A DNA stretch of 64,000 bases from Brachycybe producta (lineage: Eukaryota; Arthropoda; Diplopoda; Playtdesmida; Andrognathidae). The translations under genes were made by a program, and so were the position numbers. The stretch is from the NCBI GenBank assembly GCA_036925085.1, contig JAUPFP010000002.1:2626550-2690549 (forward strand), in the 5' to 3' direction. Under the pieces are notes generated by a model. The model was not told where the DNA came from. It searched no databases and worked only from the letters and a program-made list of their open reading frames with translations. Positions 11,540 to 21,186 of this stretch are shown one piece after another; the stretch's first letter is position 1; each line of letters begins with the position of its first letter.

Positions 11540-12170
11540 CATTACTCTCATAAGGTGAGACACAATCTCGGCGTCCATGTGCATTTTACCCTTCTTGTAA
11601 ACTACCTCATAATCATGTGGTTGTAGTTTCATCTGCCATTTACCCAATCGGCCATCAAGATTCTGTGCTGTTTTTAAATAGCACAGGGCCTTATTATTGG
11701 TAAATATCTTGAATTTTCGGTTAAAAACATACGGTCTGGCTTTTTCTATGCCATAAACGATTGCAAAACATTCTTTTTCAGTCGTTCCGTAGTTTCGTTC
11801 TGCTCCCTGGAGGCTTTGGCTGTAATAACCTAGAACTCCAGGTTTTCTCTCATTTTTTGCATACTGATAAATGATGACACTAATCTGGTAGTCACAAGCA
11901 TCGGTATGTAAGGCAATTTCTGCCCCCGGATCATACAAAGTTAGAATCGGAGCAGAGCAAAGAGCCTTCTTCAGACTATCAAAAGCGACCTCGCAGTCAT
12001 CATTCCACTTGAAGTCCAGGTCCTTTTTGACGAGGGCTTGCATTGGTCTGGCAATCTTGGAGTAGTTCTCAATGAAACGATTATAATAACCGGTCATCCC
12101 CAGGAGGCTTCTGACATCAGTCACATTTTTCGGTGCAGGAAATCCTTGAATCGTCTGCACTTTCATCAGG
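11540..12170 (-). pseudogene. RNase H domain (Gypsy)
   Basis: FKWNDDCEVAFDSLKKAL, then ALHTDACDYQIS with the first catalytic Asp, QGAERNYGTTEKECFAIV with the catalytic Glu, and YKKGKMHMDAEIVSHL with the terminal Asp. In IFTNNKALCYL the usual TDH is TNN, so the third catalytic Asp is replaced by Asn. The domain degrades the RNA strand after reverse transcription. It is in another frame than RT, with the change at about 12,171-12,217. Confidence 0.85.
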
Positions 12171-13265
12171 TCAAATACCCAGGGCACTGATCTTGTGGCC
12201 AAGGTAGTTGATTTCATCTTCTCCGAAGAAGCATTTGCTTGGTTGAAGGCTTAAATTGGCGTTCCGGATGAGCACCAAGATATCTCTCAATCTCTTCATG
12301 AACTCTTCGAAGTTTTTCGCAAAGATGACAATGTCATCTAGATAGACTAGGCAGGTCTCCCATTTGTGGCCTAACAGTAGTAAATCAAGGGCATGCTGCA
12401 ATGTTGCAGGTGCATTCATCGAACCAAACGGCATTCTGTTAAATTCGTAGAGGTCATTGGTGCATACGAAAGCCGTATTTTCTCGATCTCTTTCTTCCAC
12501 CGGAAATTGCCAATAACCTGATATGAGATCCAAGGTTGCAAAAATCGTGGCTCCAGAAAGGGAGTCGAAAGCGTCATCGATCCGTGGCAATGGATACTGA
12601 TCAGATTTGGTTTGAGCATTGAGTTTGCGATAATCGATGCAAAATCGATGTTGCCCATTCTTCTTTTTGAAAATCACCACCGGACTTGCGTACTGACTTT
12701 TGGATGTGCTAACGATGCCGGCGTCCAACATATCACGTAGTTTCGACTTGATGATCTCTCTCTGAGCAGGTGAAGTACGCCGGAGCGGTTCTTGAACCGG
12801 CGGGTTTTCACCCGTGTCAATCACATGTTTTGCCAAATTTGTCTGTTTCAAGTCGGAGATCTTGAAGGCAAAAATGTCTCTGAATTCTCCGAGAAGCTTT
12901 CGAATCGCCATTTGCTCTTCCTTTGGACAATTCGGGTTGACATTCAGACTGTCTTGAAACTTGACATAGTCTTCCACTGTCACTTCATCACTTTGAGCTT
13001 CAATTTGGTAAATTGAGGGGCCCACAGGCACATCAAGAGCTGTGGTGGCGTCCTCGATCTCTGTGATCGCTTCTCTGGCTCCGAGGTGAATAACCTCTCC
13101 AGATGGATTGAAAATTTGAATTTGAAGGATAGACTTTCCTCTTCCTTCGACGATCCAAGGAGAAACTGACTCCTCTCTGCTGGAGCGTGCTTTCGCACGA
13201 GTCGATGAATTGAAGACTACCTTCTTGTAGGTCTTCAGGAGCATTGACCTCGATGATTGCAACAT
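12171..13265 (-). pseudogene. Reverse transcriptase (Gypsy)
   Basis: All RT motifs are readable in one frame: HVIDTGENPPVQEPLRR, ASPVVIFKKKNG, FCIDYRKLNAQT, FATLDLISGYWQ with the first catalytic Asp, MPFGSMNAPATLQ, and CLVYLDDIVIF with the YLDD box. The end, CFFGEDEINYLGHKIS, runs to the connection with RNase H. The length and motif spacing are those of Ty3/Gypsy RT. Upstream in the same frame is a protease-RT linker from about 13,265. The RT frame itself looks intact; the element around it is not. Confidence 0.92.
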
Positions 13266-13357
13266 TCTTTGGATCCAGCAGAAGATTCTGGACCAGACGT
13301 AATTTAGCTGGCCCCTTATTCAGGAGTTTCTCTTGTAGATCCTCTTCTTCTTTATTC

Positions 13358-13804
13358 TTAAGATTTTGAATAAAATCTTCTGCTTTTTGGTTTTTTTGGA
13401 GTGTCCGACAACAGTTCCTCTCCAAAACAGACTTTGTTCTTGTTTATGTCAAGGCAAAGGTTGAGGTCTTTACTGAGATTGTTTCCCAATAAAGCCTCAC
13501 ATCGTCCTTTGATGACAATTAACTTTCCTCTGACAAGCTTCTCGGCGACTTGAATTGGCACGATGACTTGTCCCATGATGTTTAATGGATTTCCTCCGGT
13601 GCCAGTCAAATTTGGCGGGAAAGGTAGCGGATATATTACCAACTTAATGTCTTTGACCAGTGATTCGCATATGACAGAAGCTTCGGCACCACTGTCAGTA
13701 GTCATCACTAACTCATGACCTCCAAGGTTCACACAAACTTTGGGTGCCGTCTGCTCATCTTGTTGTTGTACTTGAAGTTCACGAGGCGTGACTGTCTCAG
13801 TCAA
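13358..13804 (-). pseudogene. Retropepsin-like protease (Gypsy)
   Basis: VMTTDSGAEASVICESLV holds the aspartic protease active-site DSGA. GNPLNIMGQVIVPIQV and CEALLGNNLSKDLN follow the retropepsin fold, with the second conserved hydrophobic-Gly motif (ALLGN, usually I-L-G-R/M-D). About 110 residues, normal size for a dimeric retropepsin that cuts the Gag-Pol precursor. It ends in a frameshift before RT near 13,360. Confidence 0.85.
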
Positions 13805-13966
13805 CTTGGTCCAAACATCTTGTATTGTCCTCGAACATCAAGGGTTTTTCAACCGACAGAGAAGACTAGACTCTGCAGTCGAATTCTTAACAGGTGTGGT
13901 TAATTTATTTTTTGCCACTCCATGTTCTGCTTTAGTTTCAACAGGAGTTAGCTCCTTTCGAGACTA

Positions 13967-14545
13967 CTACCTGTTCTGCTTTATTTCAGCAAGAGTAGCT
14001 CTTTTTGAGACTACTACTTGCTCTTCTTTAGTCTTAACAGGTGTGGTTAATTTTTTTTTCGCCACACTCTGTTCTGCTTGATTTTTAACAAGAGTAGCCT
14101 CTTGCGAGACTACTACTTGTTCTGCTTGAGTTTTAACAGAAGTAGCTCCTTTTGAGACTACTATCTGTTCTGCTTTGTTGGACATCTTGGCATCATTCGT
14201 CTTTACAAACGACGTAGAGGCGTCACTTTGCAGTGGTTTCTGCCGGCTCCCATCTTCATGGATGGTACGGATGTGGATCCCATCTCCAAAGTATGCTTTA
14301 TGTCTGGGAGAGTCCTCTAGCTGCACCGCAGCACAGCTCTGCTTAGGAGTTGTTGATTCCTCTTCTCTGTTGTCGTTTTGGCACAGGCTACCCAGACCTG
14401 GAGGCATCCCAGCATGGTTGACCGCAGCCACCCCAATAGATCCTCTTGTTATCTGGTCCTGTCGGACCGTGATGTCAACCTTTGCAGGTTTCATTGACTC
14501 CTCTTCTTTCGGGCTCTCTTTGACATCTTCTTTTTCGGGCGTCAC
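13967..14545 (-). pseudogene. Gag-protease linker with repeated peptide
   Basis: No known domain. The C-terminal half is built from four or five imperfect repeats of about 16-17 residues, of the form AEQxVVSKxATxVKxQ, encoded by a ~48-bp tandem repeat (about 13,960-14,180). The N-terminal half is acidic and Lys-rich (TPEKEDVKESPKEEE). It probably belongs to the spacer between nucleocapsid and protease. Confidence 0.6.
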
Positions 14546-14770
14546 TACTTTGGGTGTGAGTGGCGCCTTTAGTAGTTTAAAACTTTCTGGTGGTTGTCAA
14601 AATGAAAATAATGTGTTTATTATCGATTAGGACAGGTACCATCTTCATTCCGTTAGGTAGAACGTGGATTTCGTCGGCGCAGATGGTTTTCGGCATCGTC
14701 GTTTCTGACGGTTCATCAACTCTATTGACTGGAGTTGGTGTAGTCGTCTTGTTCTCCTCTTTCTTCGGTT

Positions 14771-15094
14771 TCAGTGCGTTGGTGCACTGGAACGCTCTTT
14801 GTGCAGGCTCCTGACATTGGTAACAGATGAGTGGTCCAGTATACTTCCTTCTTGGGGGAATCTCGATCCACCATCTTGATTTGACTTGGAATCCTGCATT
14901 TTTTCAGACGTGGCCGGATTCTTGGGAGTCCATGTCTGCTTCTTCTGTTGTTGCTGTTGCTGCTGCTGCTTCTGCTGTTGAGTCTTTTGCTGTTGAGTCT
15001 TCTGCTGCTCGGCCGGCTGGTTACCAGTAGATGTCTTGTAGACTAGCATCTTCTCCTCTAGCAGTTCTCCTTCTGTATGGGCAGCAAACTTCAC
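14771..15094 (-). pseudogene. Gag linker with poly-Gln tract and Cys-rich remnant
   Basis: Encodes a Gln/Lys-rich segment with a CAG/CAA run (15,010-14,940 on the minus strand). In an alternative frame near 14,830-14,780 a Cys-rich CYQCQEPAQRAFQC can be read, possibly the remains of a zinc knuckle. It follows the capsid frame directly. Confidence 0.5.
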
Positions 15095-15558
15095 AAAGTC
15101 ATATAAAGGTTATCTTTAGGTGCCCCAAATAGGTACTGTTTGAGAGATGGTAGTAGGCTTGAGATCAGCAAAGAGTCGTCATCGTTTGGATGTATCCTTC
15201 GATACATTTCTGCATACTCTTCCGCGTAGACTTTGAAAGTTTTGTTGTCTTTCTGGGTCCTTGCGGACAGCTCATTCTTCATTCGCACTTTCTGGTCTGG
15301 CAACAGGAATTCGTTAATAATTCCATTTCTCATCATGATCCAGTCGATCTCGCCATATTCCAAGCAGAAATGAGCAAGCCATTTAATTGCTTGTTTACGA
15401 AGGAGACCAGTAAAGTGGCTGCATTGCTGTAGGGAGTTCCACTGGTGCGCAATCGCAATATCTTCAAACTCTTCGATATACAGAAGTATGTTTTCAGAGC
15501 CAGTATACTTCAGAAACGTTTGTAGCAGATGTAGCGAATTCTTTTCAGAATATGGCAT
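15091..15558 (-). pseudogene. Gypsy gag capsid domain
   Basis: FLKYTGSENILLYIEEFED, IKWLAHFCLEYGEIDW, IINEFLLPDQ and TFKVYAEEYAEMYRRIHP match the pattern of Ty3/Gypsy Gag capsid (compare KPFTGRGQVTTFLEKFE in the 45,706-46,143 gag of this window). About 155 codons in one frame. It is followed by the Gln-rich linker. Confidence 0.75.
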
Positions 15559-15576
15559 GGGTTCCAGGTTTGGAGT

Positions 15577-16053
15577 TCATTCAGGAGCTTCTGGACTGAG
15601 CTTTCGCCAGGATTCTGTCGGTGATTTACTTCGTTGTCTGAGATTTCGCTCACGTGTGTTTTCGAGGCAGTGTGGAGTCGATTCTCCACATAACCATCTC
15701 ACCAATTCTTCTCGGCTCTCAGGAGTTGCGTCCTTCATGAGTTTGGCAAACTGATCGACCATCTTCTGCTCATTGCTTCATTGAGAGGCTTGAGAAGGTG
15801 CTGCTTCCATCTTGAGTCGGGCATCGGCTTGGCATTCTCCATTTTCGGCACATTTCTCTTCCTCCTGGAGTTGCTTCTCTGCTGCAAGGGTCCTCAGCTT
15901 GTCCTCCTTCTCTTGTTTACGGGCGCTTTGGAGAATACGGCATTGTTTGCGTAATTCTCGAGCTTCCGCTTGTTTTTTGGCAAGGCGTTCACGTCGATGC
16001 CTCTCTTGGAGTTGCTGGGAAAACCTTGCAGTTATTCCATTGCTTTTCATCAT
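15577..16053 (-). pseudogene. Gag N-terminal coiled-coil region
   Basis: The frame beginning at 16,053 encodes a highly charged Arg/Lys/Glu/Gln-rich segment (FSQQLQERHRRERLAKKQ, ARKQEKEDKLRTLAAEKQ), predicted coiled coil. A stop near 15,780 separates it from a frame at 15,762-15,577 (EELVRWLCGES) that leads to capsid. This is the expected N-terminus of this element's Gag. Confidence 0.6.
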
Positions 16054-16205
16054 TGTGTATCGTAATTTGTGACAATAAAAATGTAAATATGTTTCGAAAA
16101 ATTTTGTTTTGTTTCAAGATTGTTTGCACAATTGAGTTACGTTACAGTTTCGTGTTTTTCAACATGTTTCTCAGAGCAAAACGAGGTAGCAAGTTTTATA
16201 AACTA

Positions 16206-16221
16206 CCCCGCACCTCCACCA
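16206..16221 (-). promoter_or_regulatory. Primer-binding-site-like sequence
   Basis: On the minus strand, TGGTGGAGGTGCGGGG lies six bases downstream of the LTR end GTCACA. The identical 16-mer follows the LTR at 42,923 on the plus strand. TGG is the usual start of a site complementary to a tRNA 3' CCA end. I do not assign the tRNA. Confidence 0.7.
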
Positions 16222-16388
16222 TATATTGTGACGGACCTTTTTCCACTAGTAGAATCTGCTCTTTTAGGTTAATACGAGCGAGTTTACACACGTATTGATA
16301 GTGAGTGGCTAAGTCACTAATTCTATACATGCGTGTTTCCGAAATTCATAGAATTTGGTATATTCGGTATTTATTCTATGTATACAAA

Positions 16389-17507
16389 AAAGGTAAAAAT
16401 TAAAAAAAAACTGGAAAATGACCATTTCATAATTATAAACCCACTAATAAACTTTTCACTTTTAACCATTTTTTCGTTAGGTTACTGTAGTGAACTGGTG
16501 CATTTTCTTGCTAAAATACTAAGCTAATGCTAGGGAATCAATGTTTTTATAGCAGTGCATATCCCCCAACATTGTCTGATAATCAATGATATTTGTTTTG
16601 GTTGAAGCTATCCTAAGCTATGCATATCAAAAACTAAGCTGCTCATTCCAAAGACACTAAATGTTTCCCATATCCTTAGGGTGACCTAAAACTAAAATTT
16701 TGATTACAAAAATATTGTGGTATTTTCCTCACATCCTTCTAATATGAAGAAAATAGAGAAAAGTCAAGATCATCAAGATTGAATTTTTCCCCCTCAGAAA
16801 GTTTGGTGGTGGGAGCCTAACAATATCAGAAGTGTTTAGTGCCCCTTGCATTGCATAGCTTTGCCTTCAATTCAACCAAATAATTAATGTTTATTATAAG
16901 ACAATGTTATGAAAGTGTTTACTAACTGACCAAAGTCGATTCCCTAGTGTTAGCTTAGTATTCGAGCAAGAAAATGCACTAGTTCACTCCAGTAACATAA
17001 GGAATGATTGGTTACTAAACCAAAATATCACCACTCTCGTGTCCCCGGGACTTAAATCCTACAGAGAACTTTTAGGACATCACTGTATGTAATGATTAAG
17101 CAGATTGCCATGATTATACTACAGCAGTAGAGCTGATTCGTGGCAGAATTTTTGTACATTTTTTTATAAAATCGTTTAAAGTATGTAGAAATCAATGTTT
17201 TAAGTTATAAAACATCAGGACAGTCATATGCTTTATTAATTTTAATGTTACTGTTGTGTTCTATATGTTATTTTGTCACAATAATTAATAAAAGTGAAAA
17301 GTTCATTAGCTCGTTTATAATTATGAAACGGCCATTTTGTATTTTTTAACTCTCTAAATTTTTACCTTTTTATGAAAAAAATGTCTGCCTAACAAAAAGA
17401 TTATAATATTGGATGCTCTTCGTATGTTGAAAATTTCAGACAAATCCATCAAGTGTAGCCCGAATTATAAACAATTTCTGGGGTGCATCTATATCTGAAA
17501 TGCACTG
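16389..17507. mobile_element. Foldback Tc1/mariner-like element, left end truncated
   Basis: The right end is CACTG followed by TA (17,508-17,509), the end seen in the element at 55,171-56,756. The left half (16,389-about 16,690) is the reverse complement of the right half (about 16,790-17,400): TACTAAGCTAATGCTAGGGAATC at left pairs with GATTCCCTAGTGTTAGCTTAGTA at right (written here in part only as TAAGCTAATGCTAGGG). Both halves derive from the 3' part of a Tc1 transposase gene. The outermost left TIR is missing. Confidence 0.75.
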
Positions 17508-17589
17508 TATAATATCTCAGATTGAGAACATTTAGCAATAGACATTTCGAGTAAATACTTTGCTTGAATGAATAAACAAATGAATAAAC

Positions 17590-17668
17590 AAAAACTCTAG
17601 CCAGGACTTGAACCAAGAACCTCTCACTTCTCTGCCAAAGACATGACCAATTTTGCTACCAATATACT
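17590..17668 (-). repeat. tRNA-like SINE remnant
   Basis: On the minus strand a B box GGTTCAAGTCC lies at 17,614-17,604 and an A-box-like TAGCAAAATTGG at 17,658-17,647, about 33 bp apart, the spacing of a tRNA promoter. The sequence between, with GGCAGAGAAGTGAGAGG, resembles a tRNA body, but the acceptor stem does not pair, so this is a tRNA-derived repeat or pseudogene, not a tRNA gene. Confidence 0.5.
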
Positions 17669-17680
17669 ATTGAGATACAC

Positions 17681-18239
17681 TACTAGCGTTAGCCCACTAG
17701 TACTTGCAGAGAGCATGCGCATTGCCATCTTATCGTTTATATAGGATAGTGATTGCAGATTTGCGTTAGCAGCGCCATCTATTGATCATGAATGGAAACT
17801 GCCGATGAGACGTTCACTATAGAGGCCCTAGGAAGTCGCCGAAAATTAACAAAATTAAATAAAAATTAATAAAATAAAATTAATTTGGTGTTTTTTTGCG
17901 TGCAGGTCTCAATATATTGACACACTATGTCAATATATTGAGATAGTATCAATATTTAGTTAGTATCTCAATATTTTGACTTAGTATCTCAATATATTGA
18001 CTTTAGGTTAGGTTGAGGTTTTTAGGTTAGGTTTGGTTTGGTTAGGTGTACTATACCTAACCTAACATCACCTAAACTAACCAAACCCAAGTCAATATAT
18101 TGAGATACTAAGTCAATAAATTAGTAATTTAAATGTCCTATAAGGGGTACCGTAGTTTTCACTTTCCACACTTTCCTATGTAAACGATAAGATGGCAATG
18201 CGCATGCTCTCTGCAAGTACTAGTGGGCTAATGCTAGTA
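17681..18239. mobile_element. 559-bp palindromic MITE
   Basis: The first 58 bp (TACTAGCGTTAGCCCACTAG...) and the last 59 bp (...CTAGTGGGCTAATGCTAGTA) are inverted repeats with about one mismatch. Inside are further inverted pairs of CAATATATTGAGATA words, and a TTTAGGTTAGGTTGAGG / CCTAACCTAAC pair. No coding potential. It lies directly against the next mariner TIR at 18,241. Confidence 0.85.
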
Positions 18240-18240
18240 T

Positions 18241-18461
18241 ACAGTGCGTTTCATATATATAGATGCACCCCAGAAATTCGTTATAACTCGAGTTATAGTT
18301 GATGGATTCACCTCAAATTTTCAACATAAAGAGATCATCTTATATTCTAACCTTTCTCCTAGGCAGAAATTTTTTTCTTAAAAAGGTAAAAATTAAAAAA
18401 ATTAAAAACTGGAAAATGACCGTTTCATAATTATAGACGCACTAATGAACTTATCACTTTT
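18241..18461 (+). mobile_element. Tc1/mariner terminal inverted repeat fragment
   Basis: CAGTGCGTTTCATATATATA and about 200 bp after it match the left end of the element at 55,171 and, reversed, the right end at 17,507. The match stops at about 18,461 where a Gypsy gag frame begins, so only one end remains. Confidence 0.8.
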
Positions 18462-19675
18462 ATAAATGGCCGACGAAACCAAAACCTGCAGCTGATTCAC
18501 ATTTGGGTAAAGGAGCATCGAAAACTGACCAGGAGCAGGTGGTAGCCACCAGTCCTAAAGACAAAACACACCGGTCTAGGCACGATAAAAAGCCTCGCCA
18601 AACTGCTGCCATTAATTCGAACCGACACTCTACAACGGACCCCCAACCAGACACCACTCGCACGTTAGACAAGAGCAAGTCAACATGCTATAATTGTGGG
18701 AAGTTGGGGCATTTCCTCCATGAGTGTCGGCAACCGAAAAAGAAGATCGCTATCAAACAGTTTGGAGAACCGGTCACTGACTATGACACCGAAGGAGAGG
18801 TGCCTGAAACAGACATAATCACCAAGAACGGCATCGAGTTCACCTTGATACAACTGGTGGGACAAATCTGCCGGATTTCTCTTCCAGCCGAGGACTCAGC
18901 CACCGGAGCACCTCCTCCCGAGAAACCCTACAATGACAGTTCTGACGACTCTGAGGACATACCAGTCAAAGTGCTCGACTGAGCTCCTGCACACAAATGG
19001 ACCTCGGACGAGCTGATCGTTTGGCAGAACATGCTCGATGTCCTTAAACAATCCACTGAGAAGGTTGGGTGCCGTGAGAATAAGACGGTAGCCGTCATGG
19101 CCCCCGGAACCCAACCACCAACGAAGGGCCACTCCTGCTGCCGAAAACTAATGAAGACAGTGTATGAACAGCTGGTAGATAGCTGTTCACCTCAGAAAGT
19201 TGGAGACTACGACGCTAGCGACAAGAATCCGTGCATCGCTGTCACAATCAACGGGAAAGTTATACGCATGCTTGCGGACACTGGAGCTACGGGCAGTTTC
19301 ATCACGGCTGAACTCGCACAGGAGCACAAGTTCGAGATCGAGCCAGTGATAATCCCACCCAACATTCAGGGTGTGGGAGGCCAAAGGATCACCGTGGTGG
19401 GACGACTCGCTGCGATGGTCCAGCTAGACCCCCACACTGTGCGAGGGCACTTGTTGGTGATTACCGGCCGGCACGAAGCTATCTTAGGCCGCGGTCTAGG
19501 CCGGGCTCTGCACTTAGCTGTGTCCATGTCTACGAACAGGGTATACGTGGAGGAGGACCTCTTCGAGTCCACACTCCGACAAAAATGCATTGAAGCACAC
19601 ATCGGATGGGCTCTGGGAGAGACTTCCATAGAGGCCCCTGGCAAATCTGCCAGTGCCTCTGGATTGGGAATATAG
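18462..19675 (+). pseudogene. Gypsy gag nucleocapsid and protease, 5'-truncated
   Basis: The frame enters from the mariner junction. A CCHC zinc knuckle CYNCGKLGHFLHEC lies at 18,686-18,727. An in-frame TGA at 18,980-18,982 is followed in the same frame by KWTSDELIVWQNML and a retropepsin domain: MLADTGATGSFI (active site DTGA), VGGQRITVVGRLAAMVQ and HEAILGRGLGRALHL. The protein at 46,865-47,751 has the same order (KWTADDLLVWYDML, then NSGA), so the two are relatives and the TGA is probably a nonsense mutation, though stop readthrough between gag and pro cannot be excluded. No RT follows. The protease catalytic residue is intact here. Confidence 0.8.
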
Positions 19676-21186
19676 AAACTCCACCCCAAAAGTGACAACG
19701 ATGGCAGCGGCCACCCACACTATCAAGAAACCAAATGCGACAAAAAATAAAACAATAATTCATTAGTGTTTATTCCATGACTATGGAGACTACAAATCAT
19801 CAAATATCAACAATAGGAGAGTGTGAGGAATTTGAGAAAACAACTGAGGACAGTTGTCAAGAGGTGGGGGAGGGGTAAAAAGAACCCCCAATGAATAAAT
19901 AATCCCACAACCACAACAACCCCTCTAAGCACTCTCAAATAACACCTAAAACTCTACAAAATTCACACAGCTTTAATTTTTGGAATGATTCTAAACTTTC
20001 CAACATGGCCACCAATATTTGCATATTGGCAACCATTTCAAACATTGCAATAACTTTACCGGAACCACGGGGCCTTCACAAACAACTATCAACCACGTGG
20101 TACACCTGAGATAAACACCGATGGCCAGTCAAGGACGTTCAGAAAAAATAAGAAAATAAAAAGCCATAAAAGGGGTCGGCAAAAGAAAACACCGTGCTTC
20201 CTTTTATTATGGGTGGACATCATTGACCATGTTGTTGACAGTAGGAGGATAGAAAAACTTCAGAGAGACAATTGCTCTGGGGGCCAGATCAATGCACTGA
20301 GGCTTCAAAGAAAAAAAAAACTGCGGACAATGAACAGATAAAAGAAAAGTTTTGAAGATTTCGCGAGAGCAGACACCTTCAATTAAATAATAAAATTGAA
20401 GAATCTGTCACCCTCTCAATTAAAATCGAATTTTTGGGACCCCAACTTCCTTCTCATCCCCCCTTCGAAAAAAAAGAAAACAGTAACAAACAGCAAGGTA
20501 CATTAGTAACCTTGCTGACCTATCTACAGTTCCTTTTCAAAAAGACAATAAGGAAAAGGGGAGAAAGTTAATGGGCAACTTCACACCTCAGTGTGAAATA
20601 AAATAACGGCCCTTCGCCCCCGAGATTTCTTAGTTCTTTTGTTTACCCAAGAATAATAAACAAGACCTGCCTCAGATAAAAATTAGATCAACACCTCTCA
20701 CATCTAATATTGGTGGGACAACCCCCACCCCAATAAATAAATTCATGAAGAAACCAATTAGAGTAAGGTGTCTTATCCCAAAAGGGGCCGGCCCTTCTAA
20801 CATTTAAAAACTTAAATAGAAATATATACAAATGACCAAACCTGGTCAATTACCATTAGATTTGCTCTTCTCAAGAAAGCACTCGCTTTATTCATCCAGC
20901 TCAATTATCTTCATCTTACGATCTTCAAGTCTTCAATCTATTCTTGTGCCAAGTTCCAGATTAAGTTTTCAGACTTCTTCAGTTTTCGTTTCATCAAAAG
21001 CTTGAGTGCCACATTCGTGCCACCTTCAAGCCTTTGAACTCACGTGCAGTGCATCAAACCTTCAGACCTTTTCGGACCTCTTAAAATAATAACAGAGTGA
21101 TCGGGGACCGATTTCTGTTATTATTTGGAAGTGAACACCAGAAGCGGGACTTTTTGAAAAAGTAAGAACTTTCTAACTCTTAAAAC
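19676..21186. other. Non-coding stretch between protease and the unnamed ORF
   Basis: No coding frame recognised. There are A-rich and CA-rich sequences, and a symmetrical hairpin AATAATAACAG...CTGTTATTATT at 21,085-21,125 enclosing ATCGGGGACCGAT, about 60 bp before the ORF at 21,187. It may contain a solo LTR or a deleted pol region, but boundaries are not visible. Confidence 0.4.
21085..21125. repeat. Hairpin upstream of the unnamed ORF
   Basis: Arms AATAATAACAG and CTGTTATTATT, with an inner ATCGG/CCGAT pair. It could be an RNA structure in the leader of the ORF starting at 21,187. Confidence 0.7.

Larger units (their letters stand above)
10093..16388 (-). mobile_element. Degraded Ty3/Gypsy retrotransposon, minus strand
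   Basis: Reading from right to left the order is gag (16,053-15,091), linker with poly-Q and repeats (15,094-13,967), protease (13,804-13,358), RT (13,265-12,171), RNase H (about 12,170-11,540) and integrase (11,507-10,093). This is the canonical Gypsy order. At 16,221-16,206 the minus strand reads TGGTGGAGGTGCGGGG, identical to the PBS-like site after the LTR at 42,923, and just right of it the LTR end GTCACA (16,232-16,227) is visible, so the 5' LTR begins there but is cut off at about 16,388 by a mariner foldback. The left LTR cannot be delimited. Several frameshifts separate the domains, so the copy is dead. Confidence 0.85.

Noticed and set aside
17590-17668. Functional tRNA gene
   Set aside because: A and B boxes are present but the acceptor stem does not pair.
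17999-18065. Telomere
   Set aside because: TTAGG words are few, irregular and paired with an inverted copy inside a MITE; not a telomeric array.
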